A stretch of 64,000 nt of DNA from Aeromonas sobria (GCF_000820145.1 NZ_CDBW01000016.1:310001-374000), one strand, 5' to 3'; positions 50,171-60,839 are shown, counted from the first letter of the stretch. Numbers and translations are program-made. The notes: generated from the sequence alone by a model not told the origin.

Positions 50171-50809
50171 TTAGTTACGCTGTTCCAGATACATGACAGC
50201 CGCTTCCACGCGGCTTTGCGCCTCGAGTTTCTTCAGCAGGCTCTTCACGTGAACCTTGACCGTTCCCTCGGAGATATGGAGTACCGAGGCAACCTGTTTG
50301 TTGGACAGGCCTTTTGCAATTTCGCGCAGGATTTGCATTTCGCGACGCGTTAAGCTTTCCAGCTTCTGCTGCAGGTGATCCAGCTCGTAGATATTTTCGA
50401 GATAGGGTCGCAGCGGTTCGCTCAGGATCTGCTTGCCGGTCATCACGTCTGCCAGCTGGGCCAGCAACAGATCAGGCTCGGTATCCTTGAGCAGATAGCC
50501 ATCGGCACCGGCCTTGAGCAGGGCCACCACATCCTGACGGGCATCGGAGACGGTGAGGATCACCACCCGGGAGGTGATCTCTTCGGCTCGCAGCGCCTTG
50601 AGGGTATCGAGGCCGGATAGTCCCTTCATGTTGAGGTCGAGCAGGATCAGATCCGGCTCGGACTCCTTGGCCAGCGCCACGGCATCTGTGCCGTTGGAGG
50701 CTTCACCGGTCACCTCCATGTTCTCTTCCAGAGCCAGCAACTGCACAATCCCTTTGCGCATGAGGGGATGGTCATCTACGACCAGAACAGTGTATTTCAT
50801 CTCGTCCAT
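50171..50809 (-). CDS. narP: Nitrate/nitrite response regulator, NarP/NarL type
   Basis: The 212-residue regulator joins a receiver domain (VVDDHPLMRKGIVQLL, phospho-Asp in LILLDLNMKGLSGLDTL, DGYLLKDTEPDLLLAQL) to a LuxR-type helix-turn-helix (GLSNKQVASVLHISEGTVKVHVKSLLKKL). Sequence lies between E. coli NarP and NarL; partner sensor is NarQ-like, which favours NarP. It overlaps narQ by one base (TGATG). Target genes likely include the nap operon 3 kb away. Confidence 0.8.
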   Translation of the reverse strand: MDEMKYTVLVVDDHPLMRKGIVQLLALEENMEVTGEASNGTDAVALAKESEPDLILLDLNMKGLSGLDTLKALRAEEITSRVVILTVSDARQDVVALLKAGADGYLLKDTEPDLLLAQLADVMTGKQILSEPLRPYLENIYELDHLQQKLESLTRREMQILREIAKGLSNKQVASVLHISEGTVKVHVKSLLKKLEAQSRVEAAVMYLEQRN

Positions 50810-52521
50810 CAGGCGTCTCTCGCTAGACTGGTGGGGAAGGTCAGATGCACGCAGGTGCCTTGTGGCTGTAGCTCGCTGATGGTCAGCAGACCATGCAGTT
50901 TGCTGGCGCGCTCGTTCATGATGCTCAAACCGTAATGGTTGATCGCCGAGCTGGCGAGTCCGATCCCGACACCGTCATCTGAAATCTGAACGTTGATGTT
51001 ACCACTGGCGAGGGTCTCACAGCTAACATCAATCACTTGCGCGTTGGCATGTTTGATGGCGTTGAGGACGGCCTCGCGGATCAGTTGCAGGATATGGATG
51101 TGCTGGCCCGCTTCCAAATCGCTATCGGCCAGTTCGTAATGGCACCTTATTTTTGCCTGGGTCTGGGGTTGCAGCTGATCGAGCATCACCCGGATTGCTT
51201 CCCCCAGATTGGCATCCCCAATGGTGAGACGGAAGGTGCCGAGTAGTTCGCGCAGCTGGGTATAGGCATTGCTGAGCCCTTCGTCTATCTGCTGCATCGC
51301 CTCTTGTGCTTTCTCCTGCTGCCCCTTGGCGTAGGAGCGCTTGAGCAGGGTGGACTGGATCTTGAGATAAGAGAGGGCTTGCGCCAGCGAGTCGTGCAGC
51401 TCCCGGGCGATCACTGCTCGCTCCTCCATCAGCAGCAGCCGCTGCTGTTGCAGCAGAGTCTGATCCTTGTGCAGCACCTGAGCCAGCAGCATGGTGAAGT
51501 TTTTGATCAACCGTTCGTCGATGGGGTGCTGGCTGATGATGTCGAGCCGGCCAAACTCCTGCTCATCCATCTGCAAATAGAAGCTGGCGACCGCATCGAG
51601 ATCGCCGGGCCAACCGGTGCGCCCCGAGATGTAGACCGGCATGGCGTTGTGTTCGAAGCGGGTCAGCCGGATATGGTCGATGTGCTGGTGGGCGGCGGCG
51701 CGATCCAGCAACTTGATCAGGGTGCGGGTGCTGAGCGGGGCCGCGTGCAGCTTCTGGGCGGTCGAGTAGAGAAACGAGAGAGTATCGTTGGCCTGCTGCA
51801 GCTTGGCGGTTTTCTCTTCCACCTTGTTCTCCAGCTCCCGATAGAGCTTGCCCAGCTCGTCGGCCATGGTGACGAAAGCCCGTGATAGCTCCCCCAGCTC
51901 ATTTTCACCGTGGGCGGGCAGCTGGAGATCGAAGTCCTGGCGCTGGATCTGGCGGGCGCAGTAGACCAGCTGATTGAGGGGGGCAACCACCTGTTGGCGG
52001 GTAAAGCGCACCGTAAACCAGGCGATGGTGATGATGGATAGCAGCCCTAGTCCCTCCGCCAGGGCCAGCATCCGTACCTTGAATTCCACGTGGTATTGCA
52101 TCTGATTGACGAAATTGTCGATGGCCGCCACAAACCGCTCGGTGTTATCTGTGTACCGTCTTGGGGTGCGTTCTTCGATATGCTGGCGCATCACCGCCCA
52201 CTGGCCGAGCACTTCACCATAGGTGCGGCGCAACGAGGCGGGCGTGATCCAGCGCTGGGTCTCCTGCAGCTCTTCGGCGTGCAGGGTCTCTTCAAACTGG
52301 GCGAGCCGCCCCAACACGCTGTCACCTCGCTCGATCTCGTAGGCCATCCGGTAGGCTTGCATCCGCAGTGAGCCGGAGAGGTTGATCGCCTTGGCATCGG
52401 GGACCGAGTAAAAAAGCGTCACCATCGCGACCAGCGCGATCAGGCTGGCCATGAAGAGGATCAACACCATGGCACGGCCGATGGCGCCGCTGACCGAATG
52501 GACTCTGAACCGTTTTCCCAT
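50809..52521 (-). CDS. narQ: Nitrate/nitrite sensor histidine kinase NarQ
   Basis: The 570-residue protein has an N-terminal membrane helix, the periplasmic nitrate-binding P-box (AINLSGSLRMQAYRMAYEIERG), a second membrane helix, HAMP (VVAPLNQLVYCARQI), a signalling helix and GAF-like region, and the HisKA_3 kinase (LMEERAVIARELHDSLAQALSYLKIQ) with HATPase. It lacks the cysteine cluster of NarX, so NarQ is preferred. The ATG at 52521 follows AGAGGTG. Confidence 0.85.
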   Translation of the reverse strand: MGKRFRVHSVSGAIGRAMVLILFMASLIALVAMVTLFYSVPDAKAINLSGSLRMQAYRMAYEIERGDSVLGRLAQFEETLHAEELQETQRWITPASLRRTYGEVLGQWAVMRQHIEERTPRRYTDNTERFVAAIDNFVNQMQYHVEFKVRMLALAEGLGLLSIITIAWFTVRFTRQQVVAPLNQLVYCARQIQRQDFDLQLPAHGENELGELSRAFVTMADELGKLYRELENKVEEKTAKLQQANDTLSFLYSTAQKLHAAPLSTRTLIKLLDRAAAHQHIDHIRLTRFEHNAMPVYISGRTGWPGDLDAVASFYLQMDEQEFGRLDIISQHPIDERLIKNFTMLLAQVLHKDQTLLQQQRLLLMEERAVIARELHDSLAQALSYLKIQSTLLKRSYAKGQQEKAQEAMQQIDEGLSNAYTQLRELLGTFRLTIGDANLGEAIRVMLDQLQPQTQAKIRCHYELADSDLEAGQHIHILQLIREAVLNAIKHANAQVIDVSCETLASGNINVQISDDGVGIGLASSAINHYGLSIMNERASKLHGLLTISELQPQGTCVHLTFPTSLARDA

Positions 52522-52610
52522 GCTGATGAACACCTCTGGACAGTAATAATGACTCCGCAAGATGCGTGGGAGTGTACTTCAACTTGTGTTAGCATCGAAA
52601 AACTAGATGA

Positions 52611-52738
52611 ACTCCGAGCTGTTTTGCCTACGTCCTTGCGATAGGGGAAAACCAGCCGTCAGCCGATTGTTGAACCTAATGGTCGAGCTGTAAGGGTCAG
52701 GAAAGAAATGCCCTGGCCTCCCGTATTTGGAAAGGTGT
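52611..52738 (+). ncRNA. Probable molybdenum-cofactor riboswitch before moaA
   Basis: The leader contains CTCCGAGC, GTTTTGCC, a CCTTGCGATAGGGG hairpin, AAAACCAGCCGTCAGCC and CCTGGCCTCCCG ahead of GGAAAGG, in the order I recall for the Moco RNA motif (RF01055) found upstream of moaA in gammaproteobacteria. GTTTT and AAAAC can pair around the small hairpin. The final segment abuts the moaA ribosome-binding site, which fits translational control. The match is from memory of the consensus, not from a covariance search. Confidence 0.65.
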
Positions 52739-52740
52739 TT

Positions 52741-53736
52741 ATGTTGCCACTTGAAGATGGTTTTTCCCGTCGTTTTTACTATTTGCGTCTGTCAGTGACC
52801 GATGTGTGCAATTTCCGTTGCACCTACTGCCTGCCCGACGGCTATCGCCCCCCGGAAGGCCACAAAGAGGGGCGTAAATCTTTTCTCTCGGTTGACGAGA
52901 TCCGTCGCGTGGTGGGTGGTTTTGCCGCCATGGGCACTCGTAAGGTGCGCATCACGGGGGGAGAACCCTCCCTGCGCCGTGATTTCACCGAGATCGTCAA
53001 GGTGATCGCCACCACTCCGGGCATCGAGAAGGTCGCCATGACCACCAACGGCTATCGCCTCAAGGAGCGGGCCCAAGAGTGGTTTGATGCCGGACTCAAC
53101 GCCCTCAATGTCAGTGTCGACAGTCTCGACCCGCGCCAGTTTCACCAGATCACCGGTGAGAACAAGCTGGCGGAGGTGATGGAGGGGATCGAAGCGGCAC
53201 TGGCCGCCGGTTTCAAATCGGTGAAGATCAATGCGGTGCTGCTCAAGGGGCTCAACGACTACCAGCTCGATGCCTTTCTGGGCTGGATCAAGCACAAGCC
53301 CATCGAGCTGCGCTTTATCGAGCTGATGCAGACCGGCGAGATGGATACCCTGTTTCGCGACCACCATGTCAGCGGCGAGCAGATCAAGCTGCGCTTGCTG
53401 GAGAGTGGCTGGGTGCAGCAGTTGAGAGGCAAGGATGACGGCCCGGCGCAGGTCTTTATGCATCCCGATTCGCAGGGTGGTGTGGGGCTCATCATGCCCT
53501 ACAGCAAGGATTTCTGTGCCGGTTGCAACCGGCTGCGGGTCTCCTCGCTGGGGAAGCTGCACCTCTGCCTGTTTGGCGACAACGGTGTCGACCTGCGGGA
53601 TCTGCTAACCGCAGATCAGCAGTCGGATGAGCTGCAACAGCGCATTCGCGCGGCACTGGCAGGCAAGAGTGCCACTCATCGCCTCCATGAGGGCAATGCC
53701 GGCATCACTCCTCATCTCGCCTCTATCGGCGGATAA
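52741..53736 (+). CDS. moaA: GTP 3',8-cyclase MoaA
   Basis: MoaA is the radical-SAM enzyme that starts molybdenum-cofactor synthesis. The 331-residue protein has the N-terminal cluster motif [23 protein letters not shown], and the C-terminal cluster [18 protein letters not shown]. It lacks the very C-terminal GG that is typical only in part: the chain does end in IGG. The ATG at 52741 follows AAAGG. It is divergent from narQ. Confidence 0.95.
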   Translation: MLPLEDGFSRRFYYLRLSVTDVCNFRCTYCLPDGYRPPEGHKEGRKSFLSVDEIRRVVGGFAAMGTRKVRITGGEPSLRRDFTEIVKVIATTPGIEKVAMTTNGYRLKERAQEWFDAGLNALNVSVDSLDPRQFHQITGENKLAEVMEGIEAALAAGFKSVKINAVLLKGLNDYQLDAFLGWIKHKPIELRFIELMQTGEMDTLFRDHHVSGEQIKLRLLESGWVQQLRGKDDGPAQVFMHPDSQGGVGLIMPYSKDFCAGCNRLRVSSLGKLHLCLFGDNGVDLRDLLTADQQSDELQQRIRAALAGKSATHRLHEGNAGITPHLASIGG

Positions 53737-53774
53737 CGGCAAAAAATCCCCAACGATTAAATAGCAATCCTCAC

Positions 53775-53807
53775 ATGGAGGTATTTTAACCGATACCTCC
53801 ATTTTTA
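53775..53807 (+). terminator. Terminator after moaA
   Basis: ATGGAGGTAT / ATACCTCCAT stem with an 8-base loop, followed by TTTTATT, 38 bases after moaA. Confidence 0.85.
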
Positions 53808-53822
53808 TTGCGCTGCAAGGCT

Positions 53823-53836
53823 TTGATCTGGCGCAA
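53823..53836 (+). promoter_or_regulatory. FNR-like half-conserved site before napF
   Basis: TTGAT-CTGG-CGCAA matches 8 of 10 fixed positions of the FNR box TTGAT-N4-ATCAA. It is about 140 bases before napF. FNR control of nap operons is well known; this particular site is only a candidate. No clear NarP 7-2-7 site was seen. Confidence 0.35.
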
Positions 53837-53975
53837 GAATCCCCCCTGTTTATCTCCCTGGTGGTATATCCCTGACCTTGTCAGGATCGCAATATACACC
53901 CACTCTTATAATTGGTATCGAAAATGCCAATCATGGACTCGCACTGCACCCTTCCTCACCAGAACAGGAGTCAAC

Positions 53976-54515
53976 ATGCCGGATGAGATCGATCTTGCCC
54001 GCCGCGGCCTGTTTCGGGGGCGGCTGAGAAACGCCGAACCGCCGGTGCAGTTGCCCTGGTCAGTCAACTGGTCGGCATTTGTCGCCGACTGCACCCGCTG
54101 CGGGGACTGTCTTGCTGCCTGCCCGGAGCAGATCCTGGTGATTGGCGAGGGCGGTTTTCCGGTGGTCGATTTTCAGCGTGGCGAGTGCACCTTCTGCACC
54201 GAGTGCGTCACGGTCTGCAAGGCGCCGCTGTTTCGTCCGACCACCGAATCTCCCTGGCACTACAAGGCCCATATCGAGGCCAACTGTCTGGCCAATGGTC
54301 AGGTGTTCTGCCAGCGCTGTCAGGACAGCTGCGAGCCCAATGCCATTCGTTTTATTCCGGTGCTGGGGCGTGTGCCCACCCCAACGGTCGAGTTGGATCG
54401 CTGTAACGGCTGCGGCGCCTGCGTGCAGGATTGTCCGGTTGGCAGCATCAAGGTCGACGGGCGAGCAGCCCCATCCGGTGGTGCCAGCCAGCCCACCCTC
54501 AAGCAGGAGTCATAA
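53976..54515 (+). CDS. napF: Ferredoxin-type protein NapF
   Basis: NapF is a cytoplasmic iron-sulfur protein that helps mature NapA. The 179-residue protein has three [4Fe-4S] motifs (CTRCGDCLAACP, CTFCTECVTVCK, CNGCGACVQDCP) and an extra CQRCQDSC. The ATG at 53976 follows ACAGGAG. It heads the napFDAGHBC operon. Confidence 0.94.
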   Translation: MPDEIDLARRGLFRGRLRNAEPPVQLPWSVNWSAFVADCTRCGDCLAACPEQILVIGEGGFPVVDFQRGECTFCTECVTVCKAPLFRPTTESPWHYKAHIEANCLANGQVFCQRCQDSCEPNAIRFIPVLGRVPTPTVELDRCNGCGACVQDCPVGSIKVDGRAAPSGGASQPTLKQES

Positions 54516-54516
54516 A

Positions 54517-54804
54517 TTGAGTCAGAAGCCGTGTGACACAGAAGCCACAATGGATCAGGAGTTCCATGTATCGAGTCTGGTAGTGCTGACCCAGCCCCCC
54601 TTGCGCCATCAGCTCGCCGAGCAGATTGGCGCCCTGGAAGGGGCCGAGATCCACGCCGTCAGTGACGAGGGCAAGTTGGTGGTGACCCTGGAAGGTCCGA
54701 GCCAGCGGCCGATTATGGCGGCCATTGATGCGATACAGGCGATGCCGGGCGTGCTCTCTGCCGCCCTGATTTACCACCAGTTCGATGAACTCGGCGGTCA
54801 CTGA
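54517..54804 (+). CDS. napD: NapA signal-peptide chaperone NapD
   Basis: NapD binds the Tat signal of NapA before export. The 95-residue protein has the family pattern VSSLVVLTQPP, GKLVVTLEG and AIQAMPGVLSAALIYHQFDE. TTG at 54517 is chosen because AGGAG lies 7 bases before it; ATG at 54550 gives a shorter 84-residue form closer to E. coli NapD and is a fair alternative. Confidence 0.88.
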   Translation: MSQKPCDTEATMDQEFHVSSLVVLTQPPLRHQLAEQIGALEGAEIHAVSDEGKLVVTLEGPSQRPIMAAIDAIQAMPGVLSAALIYHQFDELGGH

Positions 54805-54840
54805 AAAGAGTGATGGGATGCCGGGCGTGCCCTCTGCCGC
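54741..54840 (+). repeat. 24-bp imperfect direct repeat at the napD 3' end
   Basis: GATGCCGGGCGTGCTCTCTG at 54741 (in napD codons for MPGVLSAA) recurs with one mismatch at 54817-54840, just after the napD stop. The spacing is 76 bases. It looks like a remnant of a short duplication. Confidence 0.8.
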
Positions 54841-54905
54841 TGTTGGCTGGCTCCCGTTCGACAGATTCGACAACTATTACGCGATAAGCAATGCGAGGAT
54901 ATGCC

Positions 54906-57395
54906 ATGAAGCTGAGTCGACGCGACTTTATGAAGGCCAACGCGGTGGCAGCTGCCGCTGCCGTGGCCGGTGTCAGTGCCCCCACGCTGGCGGCCAATCT
55001 CATCACCAGTACCGACAAGACTGCCATCCATTGGGATAAAGCTCCCTGCCGCTTCTGCGGTACCGGCTGCTCCGTGCTGGTGGGTTCGCAGAATGGTCGG
55101 GTCGTGGCGACTCAGGGTGATCCGGATGCGCCGGTCAACCGTGGCCTCAACTGCATCAAAGGCTACTTTCTTTCCAAGATCATGTACGGTCAGGATCGTC
55201 TGACCCAGCCGATGCTGCGGATGAAGAACGGCCAGTTCGACAAGGATGGCGACTTCGCCCCCATCAGCTGGGATCAGGCGTTCGACATCATGGCCGAGAA
55301 GTTCAAGGCGACGTTGAAAGAGAAAGGCCCGACTGCGGTCGGCATGTTCGGCTCCGGCCAGTGGACCGTCTGGGAAGGTTATGCCGCCGCCAAGCTGATG
55401 AAGGCCGGTTTCCGCTCCAACAACCTCGACCCCAACGCCCGTCACTGCATGGCCTCTGCGGTAGTTGGCTTCATGCGTACCTTCGGCATGGATGAGCCGA
55501 TGGGCTGCTACGACGATATCGAGCAGGCCGATGCCTTCGTACTGTGGGGCTCCAACATGGCCGAGATGCACCCCATCCTCTGGTCGCGGATGTCTGATCG
55601 CCGTCTCTCCAATCCGGATGTGCAGGTGCACGTGCTCTCGACCTTCGAACACCGCAGCTTCGAGCTGGCGGACAACGGCATGGTGTTCACCCCGCAGACC
55701 GATCTGGCGATCCTCAACTATGTCGCCAACTACATCATCCAGAACGACAAGGTGAACTGGGACTTCGTCAACAAGCACACAGTGTTCAAGAAGGGGGTCA
55801 CCGACATCGGTTACGGCCTGCGCCCGACCGATCCGCTGCAGCAGAAAGCGAAGAACCCGGACAGCGGTGATGCCACACCGATGACCTTCGACGAGTTTGC
55901 CAAGTTCGTGGCGGATTACGATGTGGAGTCGGTCGCCAAGCTCTCCGGCGTCTCCAAAGAAAAGCTGGAAAAGCTGGCCCAGATCTATGCCGACCCGAGC
56001 AAGAAAGTGGTCTCTTACTGGACCATGGGTTTCAACCAGCATACCCGTGGCGTCTGGGCCAACAACCTCTGCTACAACATTCACCTGCTCACCGGCAAGA
56101 TCTCCGAGCCGGGTAATGGTCCTTTCTCCCTGACCGGTCAGCCCTCTGCCTGCGGCACCGCGCGGGAAGTGGGTACCTTTGCCCACCGTCTGCCTGCCGA
56201 CATGGTGGTGACCGAGCCCAAGCACCGTGCCATTGCCGAGCAGATCTGGAAACTGCCAGAAGGGACCATTCCCGACAAGGTGGGTTTCCACGCTGTGCTG
56301 CAAGACCGCATGCTCAAAGATGGCAAGCTCAACGCCTACTGGGTGATGTGCAACAACAACATGCAGGCCGGTCCCAACATGAATACCGATCGCCTGCCAG
56401 GCTATCGTGATCCGCGCAACTTCATCGTGGTTTCCGACCCGTACCCGACTGTCACCGCCCAGGCGGCTGATCTGATCCTGCCCACTGCCATGTGGGTGGA
56501 GAAAGAGGGAGCCTACGGCAACGCCGAGCGCCGCACCCAGTTCTGGCACCAGCAGGTGAAAGCGCCGGAAGGGGCCAAGTCCGACTTGTGGCAGCTGATG
56601 GAGTTCTCCAAGCGCTTCAAGGTGGAAGAGGTATGGCCCAACGAGCTCATCGCCAAGATGCCGGAAGTGAAGGGCAAAACCCTGTTTGATGTGCTCTATG
56701 CCAACGGTCAGGTCAACCAGTTCCCGAAAGAGCAGAGCAAGGGGATGCTGAACGACGAAGCCGAGCACTTCGGGTTCTACGTCCAGAAAGGGCTGTTCGA
56801 GGAGTACGCCACCTTCGGTCGCGGCCACGGTCACGATCTGGCGCCGTTCGATCAGTACCACGAAGCGCGCGGTCTGCGCTGGCCGGTGGTGGATGGCAAA
56901 GAGACCCTGTGGCGCTACCGCGAAGGGTTCGACCCGTATGTCAAAGCAGGCGAGGGGGTGCGCTTCTATGGCAAGCCTGATGGCAAGGCGGTGATCTTCG
57001 CACTGCCGTTTGAGCCTGCCGCCGAGTCGCCAGACCAGGAGTACGATCTGTGGCTCTCCACCGGTCGCGTGCTGGAACACTGGCACACCGGCACCATGAC
57101 CCGTCGAGTCCCCGAGCTCTATCGCGCCTTCCCGGATGCGGTGCTGTTCATGCACCCGGACGATGCCAAGGCCCGCGGCGTGCGTCGTGGGGAAGAGGTG
57201 ATCGTCTCCTCCCGCCGTGGTGAGGTGAAGACCCGGGTCGAGACCCGTGGCCGTAATAAACCCCCTAAGGGATTGGTGTTCATGCCCTTCTTTGACGCCA
57301 GCCAGCTGGTCAACAAGCTGACCCTGGACGCCACCGATCCGCTCTCCAAAGAGACCGATTACAAGAAGTGCGCCGTCAAGGTGATGAAGGCCTGA
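54906..57395 (+). CDS. napA: Periplasmic nitrate reductase catalytic subunit NapA
   Basis: NapA reduces nitrate to nitrite in the periplasm. The 829-residue protein has a Tat signal ([19 protein letters not shown]), the [4Fe-4S] motif [13 protein letters not shown] with the distal cysteine in NCIKGYF, and the molybdenum-ligating cysteine in [13 protein letters not shown], followed by bis-MGD domains. ATG 54906 follows GCGAGGAT; the upstream ATG at 54891 is less likely. The length matches E. coli NapA (828). Confidence 0.97.
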   Translation: MKLSRRDFMKANAVAAAAAVAGVSAPTLAANLITSTDKTAIHWDKAPCRFCGTGCSVLVGSQNGRVVATQGDPDAPVNRGLNCIKGYFLSKIMYGQDRLTQPMLRMKNGQFDKDGDFAPISWDQAFDIMAEKFKATLKEKGPTAVGMFGSGQWTVWEGYAAAKLMKAGFRSNNLDPNARHCMASAVVGFMRTFGMDEPMGCYDDIEQADAFVLWGSNMAEMHPILWSRMSDRRLSNPDVQVHVLSTFEHRSFELADNGMVFTPQTDLAILNYVANYIIQNDKVNWDFVNKHTVFKKGVTDIGYGLRPTDPLQQKAKNPDSGDATPMTFDEFAKFVADYDVESVAKLSGVSKEKLEKLAQIYADPSKKVVSYWTMGFNQHTRGVWANNLCYNIHLLTGKISEPGNGPFSLTGQPSACGTAREVGTFAHRLPADMVVTEPKHRAIAEQIWKLPEGTIPDKVGFHAVLQDRMLKDGKLNAYWVMCNNNMQAGPNMNTDRLPGYRDPRNFIVVSDPYPTVTAQAADLILPTAMWVEKEGAYGNAERRTQFWHQQVKAPEGAKSDLWQLMEFSKRFKVEEVWPNELIAKMPEVKGKTLFDVLYANGQVNQFPKEQSKGMLNDEAEHFGFYVQKGLFEEYATFGRGHGHDLAPFDQYHEARGLRWPVVDGKETLWRYREGFDPYVKAGEGVRFYGKPDGKAVIFALPFEPAAESPDQEYDLWLSTGRVLEHWHTGTMTRRVPELYRAFPDAVLFMHPDDAKARGVRRGEEVIVSSRRGEVKTRVETRGRNKPPKGLVFMPFFDASQLVNKLTLDATDPLSKETDYKKCAVKVMKA

Positions 57396-57411
57396 GGCGG
57401 GGGAGCGCGAG

Positions 57412-58146
57412 ATGAGTCGTAGTCGTCGCCAGTTTTTGGCCGACATGGCAAAAGGGGCCTGCGGTGTGGGCCTGCTTGGCGTGGGGCTCGGTGGCGTGGC
57501 CCGCCAGCAGGCACACGCGGTGCCTGCCCAGGCGCTGCGCCCCCCTTCTGCCCTCGATGAAACGGAGTTTCTCAGCGCCTGCGTGCGCTGTGGGCTCTGC
57601 GTCGAGGCGTGCCCCTACGACACCCTCAAGCTCGCTCGGCTGTTTGACCCTGTGACCACCGGCACCCCTTACTTCAAGGCGCGTGCCGTGCCCTGCGAGA
57701 TGTGTGATGACATGCCTTGCGTGGTGGCCTGCCCGAGCGGGGCGCTGGATCAGCAGATGACCGATATCGATCAGGCGCGGATGGGGGTGGCAGTGCTCAT
57801 CGATCACGAGACCTGCCTCAACTATCTGGGCTTGCGCTGCGATGTCTGTTATCGGGTCTGCCCGCTGATTGACAAGGCGATCACCCTCGATTTGCAGCAT
57901 AACCAGCGCACCGGCAAACACGCCATGTTCCTGCCCACGGTACACAGCGATGCCTGCACCGGCTGTGGCAAGTGCGAGCACGCCTGCGTGCTGGAGGAGT
58001 CCGCGATCAAGGTGGTGCCCCGTCAGCTCGCCAAGGGTGAGCTGGGCCATCACTACCGGCTCGGCTGGGAAGAGAAGGCCAAGGCAGGCAAGTCGCTGAT
58101 CGGTGAGCGGCTCACTCTGCCCACCCGCAAACCGGAGGGGTTATGA
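57412..58146 (+). CDS. napG: Ferredoxin-type protein NapG
   Basis: NapG works with NapH to pass electrons from quinol to NapC/NapAB. The 244-residue protein starts with a Tat-like signal ([14 protein letters not shown]) and has four [4Fe-4S] motifs ([46 protein letters not shown]). Its stop overlaps napH (ATGA). Confidence 0.95.
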   Translation: MSRSRRQFLADMAKGACGVGLLGVGLGGVARQQAHAVPAQALRPPSALDETEFLSACVRCGLCVEACPYDTLKLARLFDPVTTGTPYFKARAVPCEMCDDMPCVVACPSGALDQQMTDIDQARMGVAVLIDHETCLNYLGLRCDVCYRVCPLIDKAITLDLQHNQRTGKHAMFLPTVHSDACTGCGKCEHACVLEESAIKVVPRQLAKGELGHHYRLGWEEKAKAGKSLIGERLTLPTRKPEGL

Positions 58147-59018
58147 GTCGTTATCCGGGAGAGGAGGCTCGCATCAAGCTGGGGTGGTGGCGTGCTCACC
58201 GCTTCCTGCTGTTGCGTAGGCTGAGTCAGTTGAGCGTGCTCGGGCTGTTTTTGCTGGGGCAGCTGGCGGGCATCTGGATCCTCAAGGGCAACCTTTCCAG
58301 CTCGCTGTTGCTGGAGACGGTGCCACTGACCGATCCCCTCACTCTGCTGCAGTCGCTGGCGGCGGGCCATTGGCCCATCACCACCCTCTGGCTGGGGGCC
58401 GCCATCGTGCTGGCCGGTTACTGGCTGGTCGGGGGGCGGGTGTTCTGCTCCTGGGTCTGCCCGGTCAACCTCATCACAGATGCGGCGGCCTGGCTCAGGG
58501 GGCGACTTGGCCTCAAGGGCAACGGCCAGTTCAGCCGCGCGACCCGCTATTGGCTGCTGGCCATGGTGCTGGTGGTGCCTGCGGTGGTCGGGGTGATGGC
58601 GTGGGAGCTGGTCAATCCGGTGTCGCTTGCCATGCGCGGTTTGCTGTTTGGCATGGGGGCGGGCTGGGCCCTGCTGGCGGCGCTGTTCCTGTTCGATCTG
58701 TTCGTGCTTGAGCGGGGCTGGTGCGGTCATCTCTGTCCGGTGGGGGCTTTCTACGCCCTGGTCAACCGGGTCGGATTTATCAAGATTTCTGCCAAGGGGC
58801 GCGAGCGGTGCAGCAACTGCATGGATTGTTATGCGGTCTGCCCGGAGCGCCCCATCCTGCGCGGGCCGGTTCACGGTGCCAAGCGCGGTCACGGGCCCTT
58901 GATTGCGGCTCAGGAGTGTACCAACTGTGGCCGCTGCATCGATGTCTGCGCGGAACAAATTTTTGAAATCACTGTAGGTTTTGCCGTCAAGGCAGAAAAA
59001 ACGTTGGAGAATAAATAA
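58143..59018 (+). CDS. napH: Quinol dehydrogenase membrane subunit NapH
   Basis: The 291-residue membrane protein has four helices, the conserved [15 protein letters not shown] and [17 protein letters not shown] loops, and two C-terminal ferredoxin clusters ([23 protein letters not shown]). It joins NapG in a quinol-oxidising complex. It overlaps napB at TAATG. Confidence 0.95.
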   Translation: MSRYPGEEARIKLGWWRAHRFLLLRRLSQLSVLGLFLLGQLAGIWILKGNLSSSLLLETVPLTDPLTLLQSLAAGHWPITTLWLGAAIVLAGYWLVGGRVFCSWVCPVNLITDAAAWLRGRLGLKGNGQFSRATRYWLLAMVLVVPAVVGVMAWELVNPVSLAMRGLLFGMGAGWALLAALFLFDLFVLERGWCGHLCPVGAFYALVNRVGFIKISAKGRERCSNCMDCYAVCPERPILRGPVHGAKRGHGPLIAAQECTNCGRCIDVCAEQIFEITVGFAVKAEKTLENK

Positions 59019-59473
59019 TGAAAAAGCTGATTGGAGCAATGCTGGCCTGCCTGATGGTGGGTTCCTTGATGGCCGCCACCTCCGAGATCACCAATAGTAC
59101 CGGAGGGATCAAATCCGAGCGGGGGGCCACCGATTTGGTGATCGAGGCGGATGCCGCACCACTGAAGAATTTTCGCAAAGACGGTGATATGTATGATCGC
59201 CAGTACATTCATCAGCCACCGCTAATCCCCCACGATATTCGTAACTACGAGGTGGATAACAAGGTCAACAAGTGCCTGGCCTGCCACAGCTTCAAGAATG
59301 CCAGCGCCATGAAGGCCCCCAAGATCAGCCCGACTCACTTCGAGACCCGTGATGGTACAACCCTGGGTGAGGTTTCCCCCCGTCGCTACTTCTGCTTGCA
59401 GTGCCATGTGCCGCAAGCGGATGCCAAGCCGCTGGTGGAAAATACTTTCAAGCCGGTTGAAGCACTGAACTAA
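59018..59473 (+). CDS. napB: Nitrate reductase dihaem cytochrome NapB
   Basis: NapB passes electrons to NapA. The 151-residue protein has a Sec signal peptide ([20 protein letters not shown]) and two CxxCH haem sites ([14 protein letters not shown]). AAATA before the ATG is a weak site; coupling to napH is likely. Confidence 0.95.
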   Translation: MKKLIGAMLACLMVGSLMAATSEITNSTGGIKSERGATDLVIEADAAPLKNFRKDGDMYDRQYIHQPPLIPHDIRNYEVDNKVNKCLACHSFKNASAMKAPKISPTHFETRDGTTLGEVSPRRYFCLQCHVPQADAKPLVENTFKPVEALN

Positions 59474-59484
59474 GGAGTCCATCA

Positions 59485-60078
59485 ATGAAATTACCCGGCT
59501 TTATCCAGCGTCTGTGGACCACCTTCAAGTCACCGTCAAAAGCGGCCCTCTGGGTGCTGTTGATGATGGGTTTTTTTGGTGGAGTGATCTTTTGGGGCGG
59601 CTTCAATACCGCCATGGAAGCCTCCAACACCGAGAAGTTTTGTACCAGCTGTCACGAGATGAAGGACAACGTGTTCGAGGAGTACCGCGACACTATTCAC
59701 TACGCCAACCGCTCCGGTGTGCGGGCCAGTTGTCCTGATTGCCACGTGCCGCACGAGTGGACCTACAAGATCATCCGTAAGGTGCAGGCTTCCAAGGAGC
59801 TGTGGGGCATGATCACCGGTAAGGTGGATACCCCCGAGAAGTTCGAAACCCATCGTCGGGCGATGGCCGAACGGGAGTGGCAGCGGATGAAAGAGACCGA
59901 CTCGCGCGAGTGCCGCAACTGCCACAACTTCGAGTACATGGATTTCTCTTTACAAGGTAAACGGGCTGCCCAGATGCACTCCGCCAATCTTGGCAAGGAG
60001 GGACAGGGCACCTGCATCGACTGTCACAAGGGGATTGCGCACCAGCTGCCTGACATGACAGGGGTGAAGGGATTCTGA
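59485..60078 (+). CDS. napC: Tetrahaem membrane cytochrome NapC
   Basis: NapC oxidises quinol and reduces NapB. The 197-residue NapC/NirT protein has one N-terminal membrane helix ([20 protein letters not shown]) and four CxxCH motifs (CTSCH, CPDCH, CRNCH, CIDCH). It ends the nap operon. Confidence 0.96.
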   Translation: MKLPGFIQRLWTTFKSPSKAALWVLLMMGFFGGVIFWGGFNTAMEASNTEKFCTSCHEMKDNVFEEYRDTIHYANRSGVRASCPDCHVPHEWTYKIIRKVQASKELWGMITGKVDTPEKFETHRRAMAEREWQRMKETDSRECRNCHNFEYMDFSLQGKRAAQMHSANLGKEGQGTCIDCHKGIAHQLPDMTGVKGF

Positions 60079-60091
60079 TCCTCCCTCATCA

Positions 60092-60120
60092 CAGGCTGGG
60101 TTCGCCCAGCCTGCGTTTTA
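60092..60120 (+). terminator. Terminator after napC
   Basis: CAGGCTGGG-TTCG-CCCAGCCTG, a 9-bp stem with the extra-stable TTCG loop, followed by CGTTTTA, 13 bases after napC. Confidence 0.88.
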
Positions 60121-60323
60121 CTGATATCTGAGACAAACATCAGATTTGTGTATCTTTTAAATCCCATATCCCGTGAAACCTTTGGTAGAATCAGCCCGCC
60201 GTCAAACGTCTGGGCACGTGGGCTAACGGGATGGAGACGCGGGTTCTTGTTGCTCTCTATGACTGTTTGCTCCCCCTCCTCATTTTGCCTCGTTGACGGC
60301 CCATAGCCATAAGGAGCTGCCCG

Positions 60324-60830
60324 ATGGGACAGAACAACAACGAATTTATTCCCCTCAAGATCGCCGTATTGACGGTTTCCGACAGCCGCACTACTGCCGA
60401 TGACAGCTCGGGCGACTATTTGGTATCAGCCCTCACTGCAACAGGACACCAGCTCGCAGGTCGGGCGCTGTGTGCTGATAACCTGTTTCGAATTCGGGCG
60501 CTGGTCAGTGACTGGATCGCCGACAGCGAAGTGCAGGCGATCCTGATTAACGGTGGCACCGGCTTTAATGAGCAAAATTGGGTGCCTGAGGCGGTCGGCG
60601 TGCTGTTCGAGCGTACTGTGCAAGGTTTTGGCGAACAGTTCCGCCAGCTCTCCTTTGCCGAGATCAAGGGTTCAGCCATGCAGAGTCGTGCCTTGGCAGG
60701 TCTTGCCAATCGCACCCTGATCTGCTGCTTGCCGGGCTCCCCCGGTGCGTGCCGGTTGGGCTGGGAGCAGCTTATTCGCGATCAGCTCGATGCCCGTACC
60801 AAGCCGTGCAACTTTGTCTCCCACCTTTGA
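60324..60830 (+). CDS. moaB: Molybdopterin biosynthesis protein MoaB
   Basis: MoaB is a MogA-like protein implicated in adenylylation of molybdopterin. The 168-residue protein has VLTVSDSRTTADDSSGDYL, NGGTGF and CCLPGSPGACRLGWEQLI. AAGGAG precedes the ATG. It heads moaBCDE, 245 bases from napC, with no strong promoter recognised beyond a TAGAAT -10-like box near 60186-60191. Confidence 0.94.
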   Translation: MGQNNNEFIPLKIAVLTVSDSRTTADDSSGDYLVSALTATGHQLAGRALCADNLFRIRALVSDWIADSEVQAILINGGTGFNEQNWVPEAVGVLFERTVQGFGEQFRQLSFAEIKGSAMQSRALAGLANRTLICCLPGSPGACRLGWEQLIRDQLDARTKPCNFVSHL

Positions 60831-60839
60831 GAGCAAACG

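Noticed and set aside
54798..57446. 882-codon frame antisense to napA
   Set aside because: Antisense shadow of napA created by codon bias; napA itself is certain.
60121..60323. Second molybdenum-related riboswitch before moaB
   Set aside because: GC-rich inverted pieces exist, but none of the Moco motif blocks seen before moaA recur here.
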